Below, one piece after another: positions 7,411-14,565 of a stretch of 15,533 bases of DNA. Under the pieces are notes generated by a model. It was not told the origin of the DNA. It made no database searches and worked only from the letters and a program-made list of their open reading frames with translations. The position numbers were made by a program, and so were the translations under genes. The stretch covers positions 1 to 15,533 of the forward strand of contig CAJTQA010000058.1 in the NCBI GenBank assembly GCA_910578455.1. Reading direction: 5' to 3'. The stretch's first letter is position 1, and the number at the start of each line of letters is the position of its first letter. The stretch is from an uncultured Dorea sp. Lineage in GTDB: Bacteria > Bacillota > Clostridia > Lachnospirales > Lachnospiraceae.

Positions 7411-7419
7411 CCCCAGTGA

Positions 7420-7432
7420 ACAGACAGTCTGT
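7420..7432. promoter_or_regulatory. inverted repeat ACAGAC-A-GTCTGT in the activase leader
   Basis: A perfect 6+1+6 palindrome. Its inner AGAC...GTCT half-sites match those of the repeat cluster at 7441-7470, suggesting an additional binding site for the same regulator. This is inference from symmetry alone. Confidence 0.35.
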
Positions 7433-7440
7433 CTCCGCCT

Positions 7441-7470
7441 TAGACCATAGTCTATACTATAGTCTATAAT
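7441..7470. promoter_or_regulatory. operator-like repeat cluster downstream of the activase promoter
   Basis: On the + strand two 12-bp direct repeats, ATAGTCTATACT (7447-7458) and ATAGTCTATAAT (7459-7470), follow one another. The first overlaps a perfect inverted repeat, TAGAC-N4-GTCTA (7441-7454). The cluster covers about +3 to +31 of the predicted transcript, the position expected for a repressor that blocks the start of transcription. No regulator gene is adjacent, and I cannot assign the motif to a family. Confidence 0.55.
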
Positions 7471-7478
7471 ATGATATA

Positions 7479-7507
7479 AATATACCACTTCGCTATAATT
7501 TTGTCAA
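7479..7507 (-). promoter_or_regulatory. near-consensus promoter of the activase-dehydratase operon
   Basis: On the minus strand a perfect TTGACA (7502-7507) and TATATT (7479-7484) are 17 bases apart. The start site would be near 7472, giving a leader of about 92 bases that contains the inverted repeats listed separately. Such a strong promoter suggests control by repression. Confidence 0.8.
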
Positions 7508-7550
7508 TATCCCGCGTCTCACATAACTCAAGTTCCCAAGCTTTAAACAA

Positions 7551-7609
7551 CAAAAAATACACCTTCAAAACCGCTCCTGACATTTTGCAGCGGCCTTGAA
7601 AGCGTATTT
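7551..7609 (-). terminator. intrinsic terminator after the HD hydrolase
   Basis: On the minus strand AAATACGCTTTCAAGGCCGCT pairs along its length with the following AGCGGTTTTGAAGGTGTATTT (with G-U pairs), ending in TTTTTT. It begins about 20 bases after the HD gene stop and insulates the hydroxyproline operon from the transporter transcript. Confidence 0.88.
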
Positions 7610-7629
7610 CCCCATCATATCTGTATTCT

Positions 7630-8166
7630 TTACCCGAAATTCTTCTTAATCAGCATACAGTATTCTTCATAAGGTTTCATCAAACTCAGGCTTTCGCCGA
7701 GAGAATCCCTGACTCCCTTATAATACCAGCCGATAGTGTCCTTATCCTTCATGCGGAACCTGTTCCACAGCTCGTCTCCCAGAACCGGATAATCCCTGTC
7801 GATATCCCGCATATTAGACAGCTTGTCCGCAAGGCATATCAGTTTCACCTCGTAGGGCGCCCGTCTGATATGCTCAATGGTCGCCCGTTTCCTTTCCATC
7901 CAGGTCTTAGACTTATCCTCGCTTTCCTGCGCCACCATATTGGCCACCCGTTCCGAGAATTCCTGCGCCAGCAGTGTCCTTGACACTCCCCCGCAGTCCT
8001 CTATCGTATCGTGCAGCACAGCCGCGCTTATGATCTCTGCATCCTGCGTCATCCCCGACACGATATCGCCCACCTCTATGGGATGTACGATATACGGCCG
8101 TTTCGTCCCCTTTCGAAACTGTCCTTCGTGCGCCCTCGTTGCAAATTCAATTGCCTTATTGATCAT
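7630..8166 (-). CDS. HD-domain phosphohydrolase, SpoT/MESH1-like (putative small alarmone hydrolase)
   Basis: A 178-residue single-domain HD protein resembling the hydrolase half of RelA/SpoT and stand-alone MESH1-type enzymes. The motifs are in order: RKGTKRPYIVHP (His28), AAVLHDTIED (His52-Asp53, then Glu56-Asp57) and LADKLSNMRD (Asp114, Asn118). These are the Mn-binding and catalytic residues of ppGpp 3'-pyrophosphohydrolases. There is no synthetase or TGS domain, so it would only degrade (p)ppGpp or a related nucleotide. The frame is open to a TTG at 8220, but I place the start at MINKAIEF (8166), because GAGGAG lies six bases upstream and the length then matches the family. It follows the RND gene by 92 bases with no terminator between, so co-transcription is likely. 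Fold is certain, substrate is inferred. Confidence 0.82.
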   Translation of the reverse strand: MINKAIEFATRAHEGQFRKGTKRPYIVHPIEVGDIVSGMTQDAEIISAAVLHDTIEDCGGVSRTLLAQEFSERVANMVAQESEDKSKTWMERKRATIEHIRRAPYEVKLICLADKLSNMRDIDRDYPVLGDELWNRFRMKDKDTIGWYYKGVRDSLGESLSLMKPYEEYCMLIKKNFG

Positions 8167-8172
8167 ATTAAG

Positions 8173-8178
8173 CTCCTC
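8173..8178 (-). promoter_or_regulatory. ribosome binding site that sets the HD hydrolase start
   Basis: On the minus strand GAGGAG lies six bases before the ATG at 8166. The alternative upstream starts at 8187 (ATG) and 8220 (TTG) have no comparable site. Confidence 0.7.
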
Positions 8179-8258
8179 TTTTGACATTCCAAATCCACAC
8201 TTCTTTTCTACCGATTCCAATTCTTATGCCTACATCTTACAAGTCTTTCGTATCTTCT

Positions 8259-11200
8259 TTACTCCCTTTCAATACCTTCTCTCAGTCTTGCTTTCTCCTT
8301 TCTGTGAAACAGATCGAAGATACACGGAACAACAAACAGCGTAAGAACAGTTCCGTATATCAGGCCCCCGATTGTTACAACGGCCATGGGCTGGACCATA
8401 TCCGAACCCATCCCGACTCCTACTGCCATTGTACACAATCCGAGAATCGTAGTCAATGCTGTCATGACAATTGGACGCATTCTTGTTCTACCGGCCTCGA
8501 TAAGCGCCGCTTTCTTCGGCTTTCCTTCCCCGATGAGCTGATTCGTGTAATCGATAAACACGATTCCGTTATTAACGATGATTCCCGACAGCATGACAAA
8601 TCCTACCATGGCAATGACGCTGACCGGCATATCCGCGATCCAGAGCGCCAACAGCCCTCCGGTAAATGCAAGGGGTACCGTAAACATGATGATGAACGGC
8701 GAGCGCAGCGACTGGAACTGGGCTACCATAATCAAGTACATAAACAAGAGCGCAAGCGCAAGCATCTTGAAAAGCTCAACCATCGCCTCATTGATCGTCT
8801 CGTCCTCGCCGGTCATCTCCACCTCGTAGCCTTCCGGAACGTCATAGGACTTGAGCGCGTCCTTTACACGGTTGCTGACAAGGCCGATATTGTCTCCGTC
8901 CTCAATCTCCGCCGTAACGGACATATATCTTGTCTGCCCTTTCCGGTTGATGGACTGCAGCCCGGATGAATCCACGAAATCCACAACTTTAGACAGCTTT
9001 ACCTTCTTCGTCGTGCCGTCCTGTTTCGTGACGGTGATTTTCATCTTCCGGATGTCCTCCCTTGTCAGGTCTTCATTCTCATCCTCTTTTACAAACACGT
9101 CATAATCCTGCGTGTCCGTTCCAAGGGTCATTGCCGAGGAGGGCTCGGCAAGCTTTGCATAGAGCTCTTGGTATACCTGCGCCACCGTAAGGCCTTCCTT
9201 GGTGGCTCTGTCTTTATTCACTACGATACGCAGCTCATTTGTATTATCCTCTGTTCCGTCGGATACATTCTGGGTTCCTTTCGTATCCTCCACAATCTTT
9301 TTCACATCCCGGGCAATCTCCTGCAGCCTGTCTAAATCCCTTCCTTTCACCTCGACATTGATGCCCGCGCTGCCAAGGGCGCTCATATCCATGTTGGACA
9401 TGATGACCGTCAGCTCGCCGTTTACATCTTTTGTCTCTTTTTCAATCTTTTTCTTAAGCTGTGCGTTGGAAAGAGACGGATTTTCCTTTGTAATGGCATA
9501 GAAAGAGATGACATTTGTCTCCACCTGGGTTCCCAGCATATCCGAAGACGATACAAGGGCCCCCACGTCCTCGATGTCCTCAAAGCCGCACAGAATGTCC
9601 ATCACCTTGTCCGCCTCTTTCGCCGTGTCCTCAAGGCTTGTTCCGTCCTCCGTCTCAAGGGTCATGCTGATCTGCGTGCTTTCCATCTGGGGCATGAACT
9701 CTGTGCCGTTAGACGCTGCCAGAAAGACACTTCCCACAAACAGGCCCAGCGCGCCAAGAAGAACCAGAACCTTCACTCGCAATGCCCCTGCCAGAAGTTT
9801 GCCGTACGCACGTTTCAGCATTTTAAATATCCGGCTCTCTTTCTGCTCCGTCTTTCTCAGAAGTCCTGCCGACATCATCGGAACAACAGTAAGTGCCACC
9901 AGGAGGCTTGCAAGGAGCGAGTATGCAATCGTAAGCCCCATGTCTACAAAAAGCTGCCTCGTAATTCCCTCCGTGAACACGATTGGAAGGAATACGCATA
10001 TCGTCGTAAGGGTGGACGCCATGATTGCTCCGCTTACCTGTTGCGCCCCTTTCATGGCAGCCGCTTTCGCGGACGCTCCCTCTTCATTTCTCATCCGGTA
10101 AATGTTCTCGATGACCACGATGGAGTTATCCACAAGCATGCCGACGCCCAGGGCAAGGCCTGACAGGGAGATGATATTGAGCGTGATCCCTGAAAAATAC
10201 ATAGCCACCAGAGCCGTCATGATGCTGATCGGAATCGAGCATGCGATAACAAAGGTAGAGCGCAGGCTCTTCAAAAACAGCAGCAGGATGATGATCGCCA
10301 GCACCGCACCATAGAGGAGGTTCTGCAGAACAGAGTTCACGATCATATCGATGTAAACGCCCTGATCCATCAGAACGACCGTATTTATCCCATTATTCTC
10401 ACTGTGTATCTGTTCAAACCGCTCCAGGACACGCCCGCTTACGTCTCCTGTCGAATACCCGGTCTGTTTCTGCACGCTCAGCACGATTCCCGGCTTTCCG
10501 TTTATTTTAGCGTAAGTCTCGTCAGCATCATTGACAAGCTCCACAACCGCCACGTCGGACAGTTTCACCGGGTCGATATCTTCCATATCTAAAAGGGTAA
10601 AGTTTTTAAGCTCGTCAAGGCTTTTGAACTTATCTCCCACACGCACAAGGTAATCAATGCCGTCCTCCTCCACATAGCCCGCCGGCATGCTGAAGTTCTG
10701 TGCCTGGAGCATGGTCTTCACCGTATCCGCAGAGAGGATGTCTTCCACCTTCACGCTCTTTTCCGTCTCTTTTTCTGCGGATTTAAGCTGCTCCTCCTGC
10801 ATCTTGAGCGCCGATTCTCCCGCGGCAAGCTGCGCCGCTCCTTCCCCGATGCCGACAGCCGCCTCTAACTGCGCGGACGCAAGCTTGCCCCTCGCCTGCG
10901 CCAGTGACAGCGCGCCGTCATTCACCTGCTTTGAGATCTTTTCAAGCTGGTCTTTTCCGCCAGCAAGCTGGGCCTGTGCGGCAGTGAGCTGCTTTTCCTG
11001 TTCATCTAACTGCTTGATCGTCTCTGTCAGCGTCTTATATGTACTGTCATAATCTTTAAGCGCCTCTTCCATCTGGGCGAGCTGCTGGGCAACTTTCTCT
11101 TTCTCCTCCTGTTCTTCCGGAGTGCCTTCGGGCATAGCATCATACTTTGCCTTCAATGCATCGTAAGCGTTTTTCGCCTGGGTCAGGCTTTCAAGCTGGG

Positions 11201-12068
11201 CCTGAGCCTGGGCTTTCCCGGCGCTGACCAGCGCAAGGCTTTGGTCTAACTGGGTCTCCTGCACATTCAGCTCTGCCCTCTTCTCCGAAAGCTCAAGCTG
11301 GGCCTGCTTAAGCTCCTCGCTTTTTACAGATACCTGAGATTCCGCTTTCTCCATCCCTGCCGCCGCTTTTTTCTTTCCCGACTCCAGCGCGCTCTTTCCG
11401 CTCTTTACCTGCTTTTTGGCTTTATTCAGAGCGTTCTTTGCATCGTCAAGCTGTTTTTTCATCTCAGCCTTGATGTCCTCGCCGATCTCGTCAATCTTGT
11501 CATCATTCAGGGTAATCTCTACCGTCTCTTCTATATTCCCCACCGCAGATACGGACGCAACGCCCTCCACGCTCTCAATCTCCGGTATCACCTCGTCCTC
11601 AATGGTCTTGCTGACCTTCGTGCCGCTCTCTGCGTCCGCGCTGACAGCCGCCACGAGAACCGGCATCATATCCGGGTTCAGCTTGATGATCATGGGGTTC
11701 GTCACTTCATCCGGCCAGAATCCCTTAATCTGGTCAAGGCTCTCCCGCATCTCTATCGTGGCGGAATCCATATTGGCCGTCTGCTCAAACTCCAGCATGA
11801 CCGTGGAGGCATTTTCACTGGACATAGACATGATGTTTTTAATATTGCTGACGGTGGCCATAGTCTGTTCCACCGGTTTTGTCACCACTTCCTCAATCTG
11901 CTCCGGGCTGGCTCCCGGATATGTAGTCATAACAATGGCATAGGGAAGATTCATGCTGGGGAGCAGGTCAACCGTCATCTTCGTAAACGATACGACTCCG
12001 AGGACAATGATAAGAACTATGCCCACCACTACGGTATATGGTTTTTTTACGCTGAATTTTGAAAGCAT
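8259..12068 (-). CDS. RND-family efflux transporter with inserted coiled-coil hairpin
   Basis: A 1269-residue inner-membrane pump of the RND/AcrB (SwrC-like) family, probably proton-driven export of amphiphiles or drugs. Membrane helices include 11-30 (TM1), a block at about 578-735 (TM2-TM6), 766-785 (TM7) and a block at about 1098-1252. The proton-relay region is GVGMLVDNSIVVIENI (Asp647) in TM4; the TM10 counterpart is GIIVNNGIVFIDY, without the Lys of AcrB, as in Firmicute relatives. Typical members have about 1020-1060 residues; the excess is a charged, Ala/Gln/Glu/Lys-rich helical stretch at about 195-438, in two arms of roughly 110 residues around a PEGTPEEQ turn near 313-320. It sits where AcrB has its TolC-docking subdomain. 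No membrane fusion protein gene is adjacent. AAAGGAG lies seven bases before the ATG at 12068. Confidence 0.93.
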   Translation of the reverse strand: MLSKFSVKKPYTVVVGIVLIIVLGVVSFTKMTVDLLPSMNLPYAIVMTTYPGASPEQIEEVVTKPVEQTMATVSNIKNIMSMSSENASTVMLEFEQTANMDSATIEMRESLDQIKGFWPDEVTNPMIIKLNPDMMPVLVAAVSADAESGTKVSKTIEDEVIPEIESVEGVASVSAVGNIEETVEITLNDDKIDEIGEDIKAEMKKQLDDAKNALNKAKKQVKSGKSALESGKKKAAAGMEKAESQVSVKSEELKQAQLELSEKRAELNVQETQLDQSLALVSAGKAQAQAQLESLTQAKNAYDALKAKYDAMPEGTPEEQEEKEKVAQQLAQMEEALKDYDSTYKTLTETIKQLDEQEKQLTAAQAQLAGGKDQLEKISKQVNDGALSLAQARGKLASAQLEAAVGIGEGAAQLAAGESALKMQEEQLKSAEKETEKSVKVEDILSADTVKTMLQAQNFSMPAGYVEEDGIDYLVRVGDKFKSLDELKNFTLLDMEDIDPVKLSDVAVVELVNDADETYAKINGKPGIVLSVQKQTGYSTGDVSGRVLERFEQIHSENNGINTVVLMDQGVYIDMIVNSVLQNLLYGAVLAIIILLLFLKSLRSTFVIACSIPISIMTALVAMYFSGITLNIISLSGLALGVGMLVDNSIVVIENIYRMRNEEGASAKAAAMKGAQQVSGAIMASTLTTICVFLPIVFTEGITRQLFVDMGLTIAYSLLASLLVALTVVPMMSAGLLRKTEQKESRIFKMLKRAYGKLLAGALRVKVLVLLGALGLFVGSVFLAASNGTEFMPQMESTQISMTLETEDGTSLEDTAKEADKVMDILCGFEDIEDVGALVSSSDMLGTQVETNVISFYAITKENPSLSNAQLKKKIEKETKDVNGELTVIMSNMDMSALGSAGINVEVKGRDLDRLQEIARDVKKIVEDTKGTQNVSDGTEDNTNELRIVVNKDRATKEGLTVAQVYQELYAKLAEPSSAMTLGTDTQDYDVFVKEDENEDLTREDIRKMKITVTKQDGTTKKVKLSKVVDFVDSSGLQSINRKGQTRYMSVTAEIEDGDNIGLVSNRVKDALKSYDVPEGYEVEMTGEDETINEAMVELFKMLALALLFMYLIMVAQFQSLRSPFIIMFTVPLAFTGGLLALWIADMPVSVIAMVGFVMLSGIIVNNGIVFIDYTNQLIGEGKPKKAALIEAGRTRMRPIVMTALTTILGLCTMAVGVGMGSDMVQPMAVVTIGGLIYGTVLTLFVVPCIFDLFHRKEKARLREGIERE

Positions 12069-12112
12069 CGGGAAACTCCTTTTATATATTTTTTCTGGAA
12101 ATTAATATGTAA

Positions 12113-12141
12113 ATAATAGCACTTGAGACTTTAAAAGACAA
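12113..12141 (-). promoter_or_regulatory. promoter of the RND transporter gene
   Basis: On the minus strand TTGTCT (12136-12141) and TATTAT (12113-12118) are 17 bases apart, with TGC extending the -10. The start would be near 12106, with a leader of about 38 bases. It overlaps the divergent candidate promoter of the dehydrogenase. Confidence 0.7.
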
Positions 12142-12158
12142 TGATTGTAATATATAAT
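12130..12158 (+). promoter_or_regulatory. candidate promoter of the SDR gene
   Basis: On the plus strand a perfect TATAAT (12153-12158) lies 17 bases after a weak TTTAAA (12130-12135). The start would be near 12165, with a leader of about 73 bases. The weak -35 makes this tentative. Confidence 0.4.
12138..12148. promoter_or_regulatory. palindrome ACAATGATTGT between overlapping divergent promoters
   Basis: A perfect 5+1+5 palindrome overlaps the -35 box of the RND promoter and lies in the spacer of the SDR promoter. It is well placed as a shared operator. It is short and lies in AT-rich sequence, so chance is possible. Confidence 0.35.
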
Positions 12159-12222
12159 ATTTTTGAAAAAAATCAATTTAATCTGACATTTATGTAAAAT
12201 TAATAGTTTGTTTATATATTAT

Positions 12223-12229
12223 GGAAGGA
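12223..12229 (+). promoter_or_regulatory. ribosome binding site that sets the SDR start
   Basis: GGAAGGA lies eight bases before the ATG at 12238. The frame is open back to a TTG at 12208, but that start lies upstream of this site and would add ten residues with no family counterpart. Confidence 0.75.
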
Positions 12230-12237
12230 TGTTTTTA

Positions 12238-12999
12238 ATGAGTCGCGAGAATTTTGAGAAGGATGATTTTAGGAAATATGTACTGGTTACAGGGGCATCC
12301 CGGGGAATTGGGCGGAGTACGGCCCTTCTTTTTGCGGAAAACGGGTATCATGTTTTTTTGAATTGCTGCCGGTCAGCCGGGAAAATTGAAGAAGTGAAAA
12401 AGGAAATTGATTCTGCAGGGCGTGGCTCTTGCGAAATTATCATGGGAGATGTGGGAAATCCCCGTGACGTGAACAATATTTTCGAAAAAATAGGCAGAAC
12501 GTGCGGTCGGCTTCATGTGCTGGTAAATAATGCGGGAATTTCGCATATAGGGCTTTTGAGTGATATGAGCGACAGCCAGTGGGATGCGGTGCTGCGTACA
12601 AACCTTTCTTCTGTCTTTTACTGCTGCCGCGCTGCCATACCGGGAATGGTAGCAAAAAAGCAGGGCAGGATCATTAATGTATCTTCCATGTGGGGGGTGT
12701 CGGGCGCATCCTGCGAGGCGGCTTACTCTGCCTCCAAAGCAGGAGTGTGCGGGCTTACCCGGGCATTGGCAAAAGAGCTGGCTCCCAGCAACATCCAGGT
12801 CAACGCGATTGCCTGCGGCGTGATCGACACCGACATGAACAGCCAGCTTAACAAAGAAGAGCGTGACGCTCTGGCCTATGAGATCCCGATGGGGCGCTTT
12901 GGCTCTCCTGACGAGATCGCGACGGTTATATGGGATATGGCAAACGCGCCGGAATATATGACCGGGCAGATAATCGGGGTGGACGGGGGGTATCTGTAG
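12238..12999 (+). CDS. SDR-family oxidoreductase, FabG-like; resembles EF-P 5-aminopentanone reductase (YmfI)
   Basis: A 253-residue classical short-chain dehydrogenase using NAD(P)H. It shows TGASRGIG (cofactor loop, about residues 19-26), LVNNAGIS (about 95-102), the catalytic Ser in NVSSMWG, YSASKAG with catalytic Tyr and Lys, and ACGVIDTDMN. The stretch SSMWGVSGASCEAAYSASK is close to the SS(I/V)WGxxGASCExAYSAxK pattern I remember from Bacillus YmfI, which reduces the 5-aminopentanone group on translation elongation factor P, and from its clostridial relatives. That makes YmfI-type function the best specific guess, with 3-oxoacyl-ACP reductase (FabG) as the generic alternative. It is the only plus-strand gene, alone and divergent from the RND pump, with no fatty-acid synthesis genes nearby and no EF-P gene in the window. 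Confidence 0.85.
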   Translation: MSRENFEKDDFRKYVLVTGASRGIGRSTALLFAENGYHVFLNCCRSAGKIEEVKKEIDSAGRGSCEIIMGDVGNPRDVNNIFEKIGRTCGRLHVLVNNAGISHIGLLSDMSDSQWDAVLRTNLSSVFYCCRAAIPGMVAKKQGRIINVSSMWGVSGASCEAAYSASKAGVCGLTRALAKELAPSNIQVNAIACGVIDTDMNSQLNKEERDALAYEIPMGRFGSPDEIATVIWDMANAPEYMTGQIIGVDGGYL

Positions 13000-13059
13000 A
13001 TACAGGGGGGATGCATCTGCAGCCTCCCCATAGACAACGCTGTACTTGTGTAATCCGCA

Positions 13060-14334
13060 CTAATCTCTCAGGCATCCAATGGGCACTATATAGATGCCGT
13101 CCTCCCTCCTGTACGCGTAATTTCCTGTTCCTGTCAGAACCATTAAAAAGGATGGGGCTTTCATCTTTTTCGTATCAATCTTATTTTTTAATTCCATAAG
13201 CGTCTCTGCACCATGGGCGATCGCCTCGTCTCCTCCAAGCTTTATCTCCGCAAGGCCATATGAGCCGTTTCTAAGATGTATGACCGCATCACATTCCAGC
13301 CCTGATTTATCCCGGTAGTGATACACTTCTCCTCCCAACATATCCGCAAATACCCTCAAATCCCGTACACACATAGTCTCAAACATCAGGCCAAACGTCT
13401 CCAGATCGTTGATCAGATCATTCGGCCCAAGCCCCAGAGCCGCCACTCCGATAGACGGGTCGATATAGTACCTTGTATCGGATGTCCGTATAGCGGTCTT
13501 CGACCTCAGGTTCGGATTCCATGCAGGCATATCTTCTATAACAAATATTTTTTTCAATGCGTCGATATAGGATAAAACTGTATCTTCATCCAGCGTCTCC
13601 AGGTCGTTTGCCAGCATATCTGACTTTATGGCCGCATTTGATGCCTGCGCTCCCTGATTCCTCGCATAAGAACGCATAAGCTTTTTTACCCTCTCCGGAT
13701 TCCTCTTCACGCCGTCCACCCGGGAAATATCTGTCTTGACAATCGCATCATAGTAATCATATGCCTGTTCTAATGCGATATCTTCATCAAGGAACGTTGC
13801 CCTTGGCCACCCTCCCCTGCACACTAAAAATGCCAGTTTCATTATATCCAGGTCATTGACCGCCGCAATCTGCTCCGGCTCTTTAAAAAGCTGGGATAAA
13901 CGTATTGACCCATTCGATTCCCCCGATTCAAACAGACTCATCGGGCGCATCAATACCCATGCAAATCTCCCTGTGCCTGTATGCTGGATAAGCTGTGTAT
14001 CCGCCGGAACAGCTGACCCTGTCAAAATAAACTGGCCTTCCTCTCCTCTGTGGTCAACCTCAAACCTGACAGCATCCCACAGCTTAGGCGCTACCTGCCA
14101 CTCGTCAATCAGCCTCGGAACCGCCCCCTTAAGCAGCAGTGATGGGCTGATATCCGCCAACTGCATATTCTGTTTCAGATTGTCCGGTTCCGACATATAT
14201 AGCACGCTTTCGGAAAGCTGCTCAGAAGTAGTCGTCTTCCCGCACCATTTCGGCCCTTCAACCAGCACCGCGCCTTTGCCCTTCAGCTTTTTCTCTATAA
14301 GCATGTCTGCAATCCGTTTTTTGTATTTTTTCAT
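13060..14334 (-). CDS. AAA_14/DUF4143 family ATPase
   Basis: A 424-residue P-loop ATPase of the AAA_14 plus DUF4143 architecture, common in gut anaerobes and without an established cellular role. Walker A is EGPKWCGKTT (Lys33), Walker B RLIDEW (Asp77, Glu78), and a sensor-like FILTGS lies at 102-107. The second half (about 180-424) is the DUF4143 part and ends in a PD-(D/E)XK-like pattern: SGLECDAVIHL (Glu347, Asp349) followed by GLAEIKLGG (Glu363, Lys365), so a nuclease-like fold is plausible. I start at MKKYKK (14334), not at the far upstream ATG (14433), because the promoter at 14360-14388 would otherwise be inside the gene; GAGAGG lies ten bases upstream. Five 23-bp repeats sit just upstream of that promoter. 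The gene converges on the SDR gene with a 60-bp gap. Confidence 0.9.
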   Translation of the reverse strand: MKKYKKRIADMLIEKKLKGKGAVLVEGPKWCGKTTTSEQLSESVLYMSEPDNLKQNMQLADISPSLLLKGAVPRLIDEWQVAPKLWDAVRFEVDHRGEEGQFILTGSAVPADTQLIQHTGTGRFAWVLMRPMSLFESGESNGSIRLSQLFKEPEQIAAVNDLDIMKLAFLVCRGGWPRATFLDEDIALEQAYDYYDAIVKTDISRVDGVKRNPERVKKLMRSYARNQGAQASNAAIKSDMLANDLETLDEDTVLSYIDALKKIFVIEDMPAWNPNLRSKTAIRTSDTRYYIDPSIGVAALGLGPNDLINDLETFGLMFETMCVRDLRVFADMLGGEVYHYRDKSGLECDAVIHLRNGSYGLAEIKLGGDEAIAHGAETLMELKNKIDTKKMKAPSFLMVLTGTGNYAYRREDGIYIVPIGCLRD

Positions 14335-14359
14335 GCTCCTCACACCTCTCTTTAACATA

Positions 14360-14388
14360 ATTTTATACCAGCTATTATGATCCGTCAA
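14360..14388 (-). promoter_or_regulatory. promoter of the AAA_14/DUF4143 ATPase
   Basis: On the minus strand TTGACG (14383-14388) and TAAAAT (14360-14365) are 17 bases apart. The start would be near 14353, about 19 bases before the ATG at 14334. The first repeat core of the adjacent array begins eight bases upstream of the -35. Confidence 0.65.
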
Positions 14389-14396
14389 TTTATTTT

Positions 14397-14500
14397 CGGT
14401 TATTTGGCGGTATTTTATTCGGTTATTTGGCATAAATTTATTCGGTTATTTGGCGCTGTTTCATTCGGTTATTTGGCATCTGTTTATTCGGTTATCCGGC
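14397..14500. repeat. five direct repeats with exact 23-bp period (iteron-like array)
   Basis: The core CGGTTATTTGGC occurs at 14397-14408, 14420-14431, 14443-14454 and 14466-14477 without change, and at 14489-14500 as CGGTTATCCGGC. Core starts are spaced 23, 23, 23 and 23 bases. The 11-base intervals differ in sequence but are AT-rich and all end in ATT, so the conserved unit on the + strand is about ATTCGGTTATTTGGC. The array fills the gap between the terminator of the downstream hydrolase gene and the -35 box of the ATPase promoter. This looks like a multi-site protein-binding array; the spacers are too short for a CRISPR. Confidence 0.92.
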
Positions 14501-14549
14501 GAAAAAAAGATAAGGAACTTCTTCATCACTCCAGATCGTTCCTTATCTT
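14501..14549 (-). terminator. intrinsic terminator of the alpha/beta hydrolase gene, probably bidirectional
   Basis: A perfect 12-bp stem, AAGATAAGGAAC (14507-14518) and GTTCCTTATCTT (14538-14549), has a 19-base loop. On the minus strand it ends in a run of T (14502-14508); on the plus strand a T-rich stretch also follows (14551-14559). It lies 17 bases after the hydrolase stop. Confidence 0.88.
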
Positions 14550-14565
14550 CTTATTTTTTCTTAAG

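Noticed and set aside
8181..8969. Plus-strand ORF of 262 codons
   Set aside because: Antisense to the RND and HD genes, which have strong family motifs; composition looks like a shadow translation.
13000..13059. Terminator between the convergent SDR and ATPase genes
   Set aside because: A GGGGGG...TCCCC pairing is possible, but there is no T-run on either side and the loop is irregular.
14397..14500. CRISPR array
   Set aside because: Repeats of about 15 bases with 8-11 base AT-rich intervals are far too short for CRISPR spacers, and there are no cas genes in the window.
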